In this document: positions 38,491 to 49,097 of the stretch, piece after piece
Layout: each line of letters begins with the position of its first letter
Position numbering within the stretch: position 1 is the stretch's first letter
Assembly (NCBI GenBank): GCA_036345935.2
Contig: JADWOT020000002.1
Coordinates: 10,991,100-11,055,099 of the forward strand
Direction: 5' to 3'
DNA length: 64,000 bases
Origin: Taenia hydatigena
Lineage: Eukaryota > Platyhelminthes > Cestoda > Cyclophyllidea > Taeniidae
The notes under the pieces: model-generated
The model's input: the letters and a program-made list of their open reading frames with translations, nothing else
Told to the model about the DNA's origin: nothing
Database searches by the model: none
Position numbers and translations under genes: made by a program

Positions 38491-38757
38491 ATGTTTAAAC
38501 AGTAATTTCTAACATCCCAAAATTGAAACAGCCTTTACCGTCTGTATATTCACTGCTTCTTCAATCTGCATTGATGCAGTTACGTTTCCTGTGTGTACCC
38601 ACATGCATTACAGTCAATGGATGCCGGACTGCCAAAAGTGAAGCACATCTTGGCAGGCATTATATTCGGTACGATCATCTCGATCGCATGTCATTTATAT
38701 CAAGCCATGATACGCGGCCTGATACAACAATTCGGAGTCCTCTACTCAGATGCTCAA

Positions 38758-40314
38758 TCCGGTAAAGCCGTTAATGCCAAGGTTAAACAGATAATTTTGT
38801 CAACAGCGCCAAGTATCCCAATTCAGTATGTCAATATTTTGCTAAATCCGGTTCCGAGATTCGTTTAGTTTCTAGTCAAGTACCATCAAAAGCTTCACAG
38901 CATTCTGGACAATATGGATGCAAAAACCTTCTCTACAATACTGCGTATGTTTCAGAATTGAGCAAAATTTTGTCGAAGAGGGATCTAAACACAGTGAAAC
39001 TCGCATTCGGCAAACTGTCTAGCATCTCTAAGTACTTGGAAGCCATGGACGCCGAGGCACTTCAAGCTCCCATGGCAGAATTGCTCTCGCATACGAAATG
39101 CGAACCCTCACGGTCAACGACAAGCACTCCTCCAGAATAACCAGCTCTTGTGCCTGCGTAGCTGTGACTTGTACACATCATGCTTAGATGGCTGAACATC
39201 GAAAACTGCTTTTACTACCTCATTCGGGATTTGGAATGTAATTTGACGTGTAATGTTAGTTCGGTATGACAAACAATAGTTATTAATGTATTTTCCAGAC
39301 GGATTGTCTTGATTCACATGGCATTATATTGTGGTTCATTTGCATGATTAGCTAAGCGATAACAGGATGAACTGAGTCTGTTGACTCAATCACTTTCAAA
39401 AGTAAGCACTAAGTCTGGTCGGTAGCAAAAACTTATCGAGACACCTGTGGAACACCCCGTGGGGTCTATGCAAACCATTCCTTACACGATCAGTATGAGC
39501 TCTGCATTCGCAAAGCGTGAGATCGTGATCGACCCAACCCATCTGTTTCTTCTCGCAATCACCTGACACCATCTCTACCGTCGCTGTGATGATTGGCTCG
39601 GCTGCGCGGAGACTAAAGACAGATATCTCCGACATAAGCCTTTAAGAGGTTAAGGAAGTAACCGCGAATGTGGACGGGAGCGAAGCGCCCGAAGAAAGCG
39701 GTGGGAGCAAGGGTGTTTTATAACAGCTGGGTCACATCATCTTCTAGCAAAATATAATTGCGTCCTTGTCCAAAAGTTGTTCTTTCTCATCATTAACCAC
39801 TTGCTTCCGCTTGATTTAATGCCACTGAATTCTAAAAAGTGGTTGAACAGGTCGGCACCACCCCATCTTTTTGTGGTGCAACAGTGTTGAATGTTTCGTA
39901 GCAACCTCATAGCCTTCAGAAAGTAGCGCTTTTCAACATCAAAGAGGCTTAGCAACTACAGTTTAGCCAGAAAAGTGGAAGAAAGATGGCGCCTTAGCAA
40001 TGTATGTTTATATTGGCTTAATTTCCCTCCTTTCGCCTCATTCCCCCTCCCTCTTTCCTCCATCAAAGCATATCAAACCACCTATGAGTGAAACATGAAC
40101 ACACTTCATTATTTCCTTTCTTGATAATATCATGTGTCAATCACATTTATCTTCAATTAATCTTATTACCCAGACGATAGCCACCCATTCCTTTTGCATG
40201 GCATTTTATAACAAACAGTTTTTTTTTAGCCTTTGCACATGCACACTTAATCCCCTCCATTGTGTCCGCACTTCTTAGCCTCACCCTTTTCAATTACTAC
40301 TTTCTGATTTCTCT
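38758..40314. other. right-specific segment 2
   Basis: About 1.56 kb absent from the left arm, where CAGATGCTCA joins directly to GCAACACCTCAC at about 20,390-20,376. No microhomology is evident at the junction. The segment contains a pyrimidine-rich tract around 40,020-40,075. A 60-codon open stretch at 38958-39140 has no known motif. Nothing is assignable. Confidence 0.6.
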
Positions 40315-40870
40315 GCAACACCTCACAGCTAGTGCTTTGCTTGTTTGATTGCCGCTTGCAGAATATATACATTCTACTCCAGTGTTATGCCTTTATTGGC
40401 TTTCAAGGAAGTCTTAGAATGCTACAGCACATTTGCTACACACAATAAAATTACTCAACTGCTTTCCAGTTTTGTTCAACAATAAAGAATTTATTGCTGT
40501 GCTTTAGCATCCCTATTCTTTAGACTTATTTGCTTCTTACCAACTACATTTCCTTTGCCATCGCGACCCATCAGGATGGCATTGTGATGTTCTCAAGATC
40601 GTCGTCGTCTTCGCCTTGTGAGGCAAAACCTCTCCACTATGAATCAATACGATTTGGTTTGCTCTAAGCCCCGTAGTCCCTATTTACATGTCCCCAGCAA
40701 ACACAATAATGCAATGCCACGTGTTTATTTTAAAAATAATTTGCTCAAAACTCAACCACACACAGATAATGAAGCTAATTTTTAGAAAAAACTGTCTGTC
40801 AGTCTTGTTACTCGTAGCTAATGCCTTCATTCCATTTTCATTGCGAAAAGTCTAACATGAAAACCATTTC

Positions 40871-41557
40871 ATGTTATTTCTGAACTAACATTTCTATCAC
40901 ACACATGTATCATAATGTGCATCTGTCAAACTCACTCTGTTTAAGGACCAATGTCAACCAGTCCAAGGAAGTATGGATGTTATGCCAACGAGGCAGTTGT
41001 AACGCCAGCAGACCAGCATAACTTGAGGCAGAGGTATAAGATACAAAGGATTGCAGAAACACTAACACATGTTATCGAAAGGCGTTTAACAAGTAAATCT
41101 CCTACGATAATCTCCATCCTGTCTGGTTGGTTCCATCAGCGTATCATTCAACTCCATACAGTTGCCCAGTGGTGGCACTAGCTACCACGTCTGCTTATAA
41201 CAGTAACGCGTGCTGAAATGACAACGCAACAACGCTTGGAGCCGCCCTGCAGAGGAAATGGTGTTACGACATTAATCAAGTAGTAAGCAGCCTTCCGTCC
41301 CTTCTCGCCTACTTCGCGTACAGGCCGATGCACAAAGTGTTTGGGGTTGTCTCGTCTTCTGCTTTTCACAAACACCCCTTCCGCCTTACACCCACCTACC
41401 CAACCACCCACTAGTTACACACTCTGCACCTTCTAAAGCCATTCTCAAGGCACACATTATCTGTGTTAACAATTAAATGTAGTTCTACACCTCCTGAGGC
41501 AAAATAAGCCACACCTGTCACATAGTCATGCAAATGGGCTACGGCTAGCAAACCTTC
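40871..41557. other. right-specific segment 3
   Basis: 687 bp absent from the left arm, where AACCATTTCAATC (as complement) is continuous near 19,810. TTC occurs at both edges. A 76-codon plus-strand frame (40951-41181) shows no known motif. Confidence 0.6.
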
Positions 41558-41629
41558 AATCTACAATAGAGCATCTCTACCACCAACTCATACATACCTA
41601 CTGCAGAAAACATCGTACTCGGGTAAAAT

Positions 41630-41960
41630 ACACACACATGTATTCAACATACCACTCCGAAGAGGTACAACGACGATGCAGTTAAGTGACCTCATCACCA
41701 AAATCCGTCATCCGACAAACCACAGACTCATAACACGGTCCACTTCGCTTTGTTCAGCACCGTACTCCATGCTCCGTTCGGCGAGGCTACTGCTTCGTCA
41801 GTCCCCTCATCCCCCATTCTGCAAGCTATATCCGTATGGGATAGGGGGCAAATATGCTAACCATCACGCGTGTCCATCACCAGTAGGGGAAAGATTGGTA
41901 CTACAAATCAATCGGGAAAGTGCCAATAAAATGGAAGTAATGGTGGTACTTTCCTAAATA
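41630..41960 (+). other. identity island between arms (right copy)
   Basis: Mirror of 19374-19710. The 93-codon plus-strand frame 41676-41957 translates identically to the left copy. See that entry. Confidence 0.6.
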
Positions 41961-43407
41961 GAGCAGATTAAATTATTTCTCTCCTTTAGTTCCAAATGAT
42001 GCTTAACGGGCAGGCAATGTTTCTACTATATTTGCTTTCTACGCTGCACAAAAACATATGCGGTGAGGAGCTGTGGTTGGTTGATGCAATTCCAGCCTCA
42101 AGTGAATGCTTATGAGGAGGATGAAATCATAAAAATACTTAAACATAATTAATGAAACAGCGTAAGGCGTAGAACTCACCGCGTTTTGTAATACGTCTTC
42201 CTGCAGGGTTCAGAAATGTCATTCAAAGACCAGCCGCCATTCTAGGTGGATTATCACTTAAATCGTTTTCGAACCGTGAAGGACTTTATCAACCCCTGCC
42301 TATGTCACAAATCATTAATAATTACACAGTCTAAGCCTGGGATTAAAAGAGTACCCTGCCGATTCGTCTAGGTCCAGATCCGTCCTCGAAGCACTCGAGT
42401 AGCCTGTTGTGTTCATCACAGCTGTGCTAAAGGATATCAGATCCGAGTTGCCCATGGTCAGTGCAAAGTAGACGGAGCCAAAGGATTTTCTTCCGATTAC
42501 CGGGGAAAATGAGTTCATTTGAGTAAGTTTCCCCCTGTTTCAATACCTGAGATTAGTATGCTTGGTCACGAGGTTTGAAAGTTGATGGGACTAAAAGAAC
42601 TGATAAAAATCTACTTGCGATTACACTACTCCTTTAGCCATCACAACGGAAGTGAGGAAAGGCCGAGAAGTGTGCCAGTAGTCGATGACTGTGCTAGACT
42701 GCTCTAATTTTAGAACAGTAGGGAAGACAATGATATAGTGCTGATACCAGCCCTCGGTGAGTAGTGGTAGCGGCTGTCAACTTAGTAATGCTTCATTTAT
42801 TAAATGCATAATGCCTCCGAACATAGCGTTAATTGTAGCGTCTTAAGAATTCAGTCACGACAACGAAAGGCACAGTGCTTGGCCAGAACATTAGTGTCCA
42901 GCAAGCAGAAGGGAATTAGACAGTTGGCTTGGCCCAGAGGCCAGCTTACCCACCGAAGGCAATAAAGCCATCCGAGTCACCGTGCCCGAAATCGACAGTT
43001 CATCAAGCAAAGCTTTGAATCTGTCTTGTAGTCCCTCTCCTATAAAAGTGATTTAAATGGCACTCCAGAGCTAAGTCAAACCGGCAGAAATTAAAGCTCT
43101 AGCATAAACGTGGACACACATGTTTTAACAGTTTAAACATAAAGCATAATAAATTAATTTCAACATAGTTAAACTTACTACCTTTACGCACTTTCAAAGT
43201 GACTTGTTCCTTCGCTCAATGAGAGCAAAATAACCTTAGAAGAGGATTCTAAGCAATTTTAAGAAAAACAAGAATTTTTCTTGAGAAGGCCGATTTCTTT
43301 GGCGCTGAGGGAATCTGTCCTCCTAGTCATTATCACGCCTGTATGGGGCCTCTTTTACCTGAGACAATAATTCTTCTTGTAGCAGGGCTAGTCACTAGGG
43401 AAAGGAG

Positions 43408-44988
43408 GTGACAAGGCAAGTCTCGCCCTTTCAAAGACCATATTTACTTCGAAAACTGGCTCGCGATCGAAAGTTTACCCTTCATCTCTATTCCCAACGG
43501 CAACTAATATTCCTTCACCTTCGTGTCTCCATCCAAGATTTGGTCACGACCGCGATAGAAGCCGGACTATCCCGCGATTCCAACATTGGCCATTGCCGAG
43601 AGACCTTAGCCCATCACCTCATCAACCAGCAAGAACAGCACCTCGCTAGAGACTTTTCCATCATTACCGAAAAACCTGCCGAGAAAGATGAGGAATGCAC
43701 TAAGAACCTTCAGCGCACCGCTTCATAGGGTCACTAAGTAAGTGGCGACCCAAAGTAGAGACGAAGTTTCACCACCCATTACGGTCGAGAAAGTCTCCAC
43801 TATAATTGCCGACAAGATCAGTCAGGAATTCTATGTGCCATTGTTCTTCCAGACGTCTAGCAAATGACCAAATCCTACAACCCCACGACAGCGTCTCTTG
43901 CGCCACATTTTAAGTTGTAGTGAGCATTCCTTTTTTCTGTCCACTACCAAATAGATTCTACTTATCTATTACAAGCTTAAGTAAACTGGAAGAATGCTCA
44001 TGCAGCTTCCTTTTTGACTTGGTGGAGATGGTAAACAGGGGGACGTCGACAAAATACTGCACAAGGAAAAAGCCCCGACAGCAAAATTCATTATAGGTCC
44101 GATACTAGCATGCGATGTGGAACTTGGTGCTGACTTTATTCGTAAGCCTAAAATGATCCTAAATTTTGTGGAAGACACATTTTCACTTAGCAAAGCTCTC
44201 AAGTCAACGCAGTTTATTCACGACCTGAAAAAAGATGCTAATGACACCTGTAGCGCTCTTTTTGAAGTAGCAGCTCTCCTTATGGACAATTCCGACTACT
44301 TTTGCTCACAGTCGACCCACATCATCGATAACAAGATGCGAGAGCTTTGCGCATTCCTGACTAAGACCTAAACATGTTCTCATGGCAAGGCGCGAAACTG
44401 AGAGGAGCAAACATTGCTAAGCACACGATTAATGCCGACGAAGGTGGACTGAAGAGATGAGTTGGATGAGGTTGTACCACCATCAAAGTCACCACAGACA
44501 TCTCCGATCGCACTGGCAAGGAAGAAGTAACGATAGTCCACGATGCTGCATAGATCATAGGAAGTTGAGCGTCGTAACTAAGACGGACGCATTCCCTTAC
44601 CGCGTGTACACAAGGATCAAAGAAGCTTCTTACCCTACACTCAAAAAATTCTGATGCTGACAAGTGGAAGTGGTGAAAACAAACAGAGAAGACAGCTCTT
44701 GTAGTGCCGAACGGGCAGACAGCATTGATGCGTCTGTTACCAAAACACTGCATTATTCACGTCGATGACAACCGCGTCTTTGATAAAGAGCAGAGGACAC
44801 ATCGTCAATCTGAAGTTAGTGTTGGACTGCTTCCAGAACGCAGCATTAACATGGAATCCAAAGAATCGGTGGCAAATTCAAAGCTTGTTCGCATTTATAA
44901 GACACACAACGGCGACAGATTCGATTGGATTCACCAAACACTGCACAAAACAAGTATGGGCCTAGCCAACATCAGCCAATTAGACTAA
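43408..44988 (+). mobile_element. Ty3/gypsy gag-RT relic in the right arm
   Basis: The frame at 43408-43728 matches the gag of the element at 56.2-59.7 kb (FTLHLYSQRQ against FNIHLYSQRQ, then a similar glutamine- and glutamate-rich helix region). Further on, LSVVTKTDAFP (about 44,560-44,600), PNGQ (about 44,706) and IHVDDN (about 44,757-44,775) are remnants of the reverse-transcriptase fingers and of the catalytic YxDD box. A following NPK thumb-like block (about 44,850) also fits. Frames shift several times and the first catalytic region is largely deleted, so it is dead. The right-specific interval runs from about 43,033 to the satellite start. No long terminal repeats were found. Confidence 0.75.
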
Positions 44989-45999
44989 CGAAATTCTCAG
45001 TGAGGACGAAATTCGCAGTAACAGAGGATTAATACTACAAAATTTCATTAAATAAGGGCGAAATTAGTAAGAATGAGGTTTTAGGTATATCAAGATTTCA
45101 TTCAATAAGGGCGAATTGCTCAATCACAAGCGGAATAATGCTACATAATTTCAAAAATTCAGGGTAAAATTCGCAATCACGAGTGGGTCAATACCGACAA
45201 AATCAGTATTACAAAACTGCATCCAGCGAGGGCAAAATTCGCAATCACAAGAGGATCACTATTACAAAATAGAATCCATTCAAGGCGAAATTCGTAAAAA
45301 TGAGGGGATAAATAGTACCAAATTTACATACAGTGAGGACGAACTTCGTAATAATTAGGGGTAGAGTGCTATAAGATTTCATTCAACAAGGGCGAAATTC
45401 GCAATTACAAGAGGATCGATACAAAAAAAATTTGGTACAGTGAGTTTGCAATTCGCAATCAGGAGGGAATAAATACCACAAAATTGCATCCAGTGAGGGC
45501 GAAATTCCCAATCACGAGAGGATCAATACTAAAAAATCGCATTTAGTGAGGGCGAAATTCGCAATCACGAGAAGATCAACACTGCAAAATTGCATCCAGT
45601 GAGGGCGAAATTCGCAATCACGAGAGGATTAACACTACAAAATTGCATCCAGTGAGGGCGAAATTCGCAATCACGAGAGGATTAACACTACAAAATTGCA
45701 TCCAGGGAAGGCGAAATTGGCAATCACGAGAGGATCAACACTACAAAATTTCGACCAGTGCCTGCGAAATTCGCAATCACGAGAGGATTAATAATACAAA
45801 ATTGCATCTAGTGAGGGCGAAATTCGCAATCACGAGAGAATCAATACTTCAAAGTTACATCCGGTGATTTCCAAATTCGCAATCACGAGGGGATCAATGC
45901 TACAAAATAGCATTCACTGAAGGTGAATTTCGCACTTTTACGGAAATGATTAGAAGAAAGTTGCATTCATTGAGGGCTAAATTCGCATACGAGTGGAAA
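44985..45999 (-). repeat. 53-bp satellite array, right arm
   Basis: About 19 units with a 53-bp period (GAGGGCG landmarks at 45601 and 45654), inverted relative to the left array. Most units here carry TTGCATCC where most left units (complemented) carry TTTCATCC, so the arrays have homogenised separately. Both arrays keep the same outer edge (GGGCTAAATTCGCATACG-like). Confidence 0.95.
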
Positions 46000-46454
46000 T
46001 GAATACAATTAAATTTCATTTATTTAAGGCGAAATTGTCAGTCTCAGCCCTACGTTTTTGCCAGTTCGCTCCTGCTCATCGGAAGCAATATCCATTCAAA
46101 ATGGGGTTTAAACAGCCGGAATCTCTATGTCCTCTACAGAAAAGCCATGATTTCTCCTATTTTTTCTTTTTACAGTTACATCCCAACTCACATGTTACAT
46201 TGTATTTAGACATCAAAAACTTTTTTGCACGAAATAAATGCGGTCACCCACCGAGAAAACTCCTACAAGTCTATCACTATCCTATCCCACCTTTTATGCT
46301 TATAGCTATTTAAATCAGTCAATTATAAAAAAGAATAATACTTTCAATAAGGAGCATTAGGTCCATTTGCAACAACCAGCACATCAAATACATATAACGT
46401 TAGTATGCAGGGAGTTGACAAGTACCGTACCTCCCACCAGGCGACACAATCACC

Positions 46455-46760
46455 ACGACCTCCGCTACATTTACAGCCGAGAAAAGGGACGAGATATGGA
46501 TCAAGTTTGTGACACCTGGAGTCCCACCAAGGACACAACCTCCTGAGCGTTTGCCTTCAAGCACATACTCGATCCCATGGGACTGCGGTTCTCCGCGTCA
46601 TGGAAGGAGTGCTTAATGAATTACACTTTGCTTAATTGGGCAGCAAGACTCGTGATGAAAGACCGCGAAGTCTTTCAGCGCACCAATGACTGTATTAAAC
46701 AGAGGAGACATTTACTACATCCTTTGCAAATGAAAAAAAAGGGTCTAATAACTTTTCTTA
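46455..46760 (-). repeat. dispersed repeat F, copy 2 (right arm)
   Basis: Mirror of 15180-15480. Relative to the gag-RT relic in this arm it has the same relative orientation as copy 3 has to its element, which fits a terminal-repeat origin. A satellite array lies between, however. Confidence 0.6.
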
Positions 46761-47808
46761 GAAGCGAAGAAATCACGTTCGTATGCAGAAATCATCACAA
46801 GTCTCCAACTAACAGCCACTTTTGACCCAACATTGACCAGCTGATAGAGGCATGTCATTTACCCAGGCAGAAATCAAATTACCACATAAAAAAGCTCAAG
46901 TGACCTCACGGAGAGGAAGTGAAGCATTGGTTCATGAATTTGGCATTTCAGAGTCCGGGTTATTCCGCATCTCTTCTCACATCTGCGCTGAGACGATCTC
47001 TAGTGTTATGCCATCACTCAGTGAAATGTTGGATAGGTTACATCCCAACCGGTTTGCCATCTTTGCAAGAATCAAAACTTCCCATCCATTCACTGAAGTC
47101 AGCATGCATTACCTTATTGTCAACTGCCACTAAATTCAGTAATTTCTTTATCGACTACAGCAAGGGAAAGGAAGTCCTACGAAACGCCATCTCATAGGTG
47201 GACTCTCACAATCAACCACTAGAGTGACCGAAATGCACAGTTAGCAGCTCAATAATGCGCTAAGGACTGAAATTTTGGTCGAGTTTAACATTATACAATC
47301 GCTAAACTGTCTGCATACAATTTCCTCGGCTCAATTTTGTGGTTTCTTCCATTAATTATCATCAGATCATCAACGTTACCGCTGACTCCTCCCGGATTTC
47401 TCGACTGCCCTCAAGCAGCGAACCCACAGGTTCGACATGCAATTTATCGCCACAAATTAATCACTGGTTACCAATAATAGGGAAATCCGATCGCCCACAT
47501 TTCGTCGTAATTTGAGGAAGTCTTAAAATGACCACAATCAGCAGACACCGTCGCGGTACAAAACGCGCTCAAAGTAAATAAACGCGACCCACGTCAGCAC
47601 TTAATTAAATACTTCGATAGAATTCGATCATTTCGCCACAAGCATTACACAAGCCACTAATTCAGCAAGCCTCAAAAGTCGCCACTTACGCTATCATGTC
47701 AACACTGCGGGTTTACTTATGTGCATGCACAAAATAAGTCAAAAATTTCCAGAATGAAAGCTCACATACCCGGACTCTTTAGCGCAAATTTGGAACCAGA
47801 CGTAGCAA

Positions 47809-48881
47809 CAACCACACCAAAGCCCGACATTTCATATATGCCGCTAAACACATGAAAAGTGTATTGGGTATGAAGAAAGCAAAATAATTGCCATAGAAAA
47901 AATACTATGCAGAAATCTTTGCAAACACAATTAAGTATGGCACTTGTAAAATACTTTAAAATACGATTATATGATTTTCATGATTCTTATTACACAGGTC
48001 AGTTAAGAATACGTCTTTTCCTAATTTTTTAATCACTATCTATTAGATTTTTAGGCAATTTTTTAATTACTTCTATTTCTTTAAGATCGCAACAACAAAA
48101 AATACTGCAATACTGTAGCGCTCATGCTTCTCTATCCTCACCTTTTAGACGAGAGGCAGGAACACAACGTGAATCTCCCGGCGTCGACAATGGCCATCGC
48201 GCAACCTTTTATTAACTCGCCATTGGTCCATCTTTTTGTACAAGACAATAAATGTGTCTTAGAACATTCAACCTTCTCGTATTAGGCATGGGCGCGGGGG
48301 CGGGGAGACGAATGAGGAAATCCCTGCAAATGTAGCCTATGCGAATAATGCGTGTAGTACCTGGCACACATTCAGCTGTGGACAATGAAGGACTCGGCTA
48401 GTTACTTATATCTGACACAAATACAATGCAGCTACAATTTAACATGGCAATAAATGTACTCAGCACGAGTAATTTTGCGTTTGTTGCCTGTCCAGCTCTG
48501 AGCCTCGTCTACGGTCACTTGGATGGTGTTTGTACCTTCATCGATGGGCTGGCCTCTAGGCCACGCTAGTAGTTTCAATCATTTTCGCGTGCCAAGCATA
48601 GTTATTTAGATGATGAGGGTAACCAAATTTTGGGCACACCCCTCCATAATATCTTATGATAGGTACAGCATTCATCGATAGGCAGATTCTTGTGTTTATT
48701 GTTGGCATTTAGGTTTTGAATGTCTATGTTCTTTTGAAGCGACATGCATTCATCGTTTACTTTGTGCGAAAATGCCATTCCTTTAGGATATTTACGTTTG
48801 AATGATTTTTTGCTTGACGTTAACTTCTCTCATTATGATCGGCGGTGTCACTGCTGCTGATGATACGGTGGATCATACACC
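47809..48881. other. no gene recognised
   Basis: AT-rich DNA outside the right arm. TACAAGACAATAAATGTGTCT near 48,240 (here in pieces) resembles CAAAGACAATAAAAATGTCT near 3,115, so a short dispersed repeat may be present. Nothing else is supportable. Confidence 0.4.
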
Positions 48882-49097
48882 CTACAAATCATCCTTCTCT
48901 TCAAAATTTGGTTGAAAACAATCACAAGGATAGTCTACCTGTCCGTGGGGGCCTGCCGAAGCCTGCAGCAGGCGGGTGGATTTGGCCCCCGTAAACTCCA
49001 TGTTCAGGACACCGCACTCGTGACGAGCCTTGAGTTTTGTGTGCGAACAGGTAGTCATTACCAACTTTCGAACCGCTGCAAGCCTAAGTTGGATCAC
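48882..49097 (-). CDS. possible exon of unknown gene
   Basis: A GC-richer minus-strand frame with protein-like content (CGVLNMEFTGAKSTRLLQAS, ending EEKDDL then TAG). A plausible donor, CAG followed by GTAGAC, lies inside it. AAACTCAAG upstream could be an acceptor. I do not recognise the family, and the stop at 48,882 may be a natural end or intron sequence. Coding status is inferred from composition only. Confidence 0.3.
   Translation of the reverse strand: MIQLRLAAVRKLVMTTCSHTKLKARHECGVLNMEFTGAKSTRLLQASAGPHGQVDYPCDCFQPNFEEKDDL

Larger units (their letters stand above)
30819..47808 (-). repeat. right arm of giant inverted repeat
   Basis: Reverse match to 14120-26911. It is about 4.2 kb longer because of right-specific segments at 36407-38034, 38758-40314, 40871-41557 and 43033-44984. 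These are partly offset by left-specific DNA at 17263-18262 and 26201-26291 and by the longer left satellite. Beyond about 47,808 I see no further match, but the left side is hidden by the N gap there. Confidence 0.93.

Noticed and set aside
44361..44753. 130-codon minus-strand frame as a gene
   Set aside because: It is antisense to the reverse-transcriptase relic, whose motifs are on the plus strand.
45643..45867. Repetitive protein gene in the right satellite
   Set aside because: The open frame exists only because three 53-bp units make 159 bp. It is a by-product of the tandem repeat with frame-dependent stops in other units.
14120..47808. A foldback transposon
   Set aside because: Arms of 13-17 kb with their own satellite, gene relics and single-arm segments, and no target duplication visible, fit segmental duplication better.
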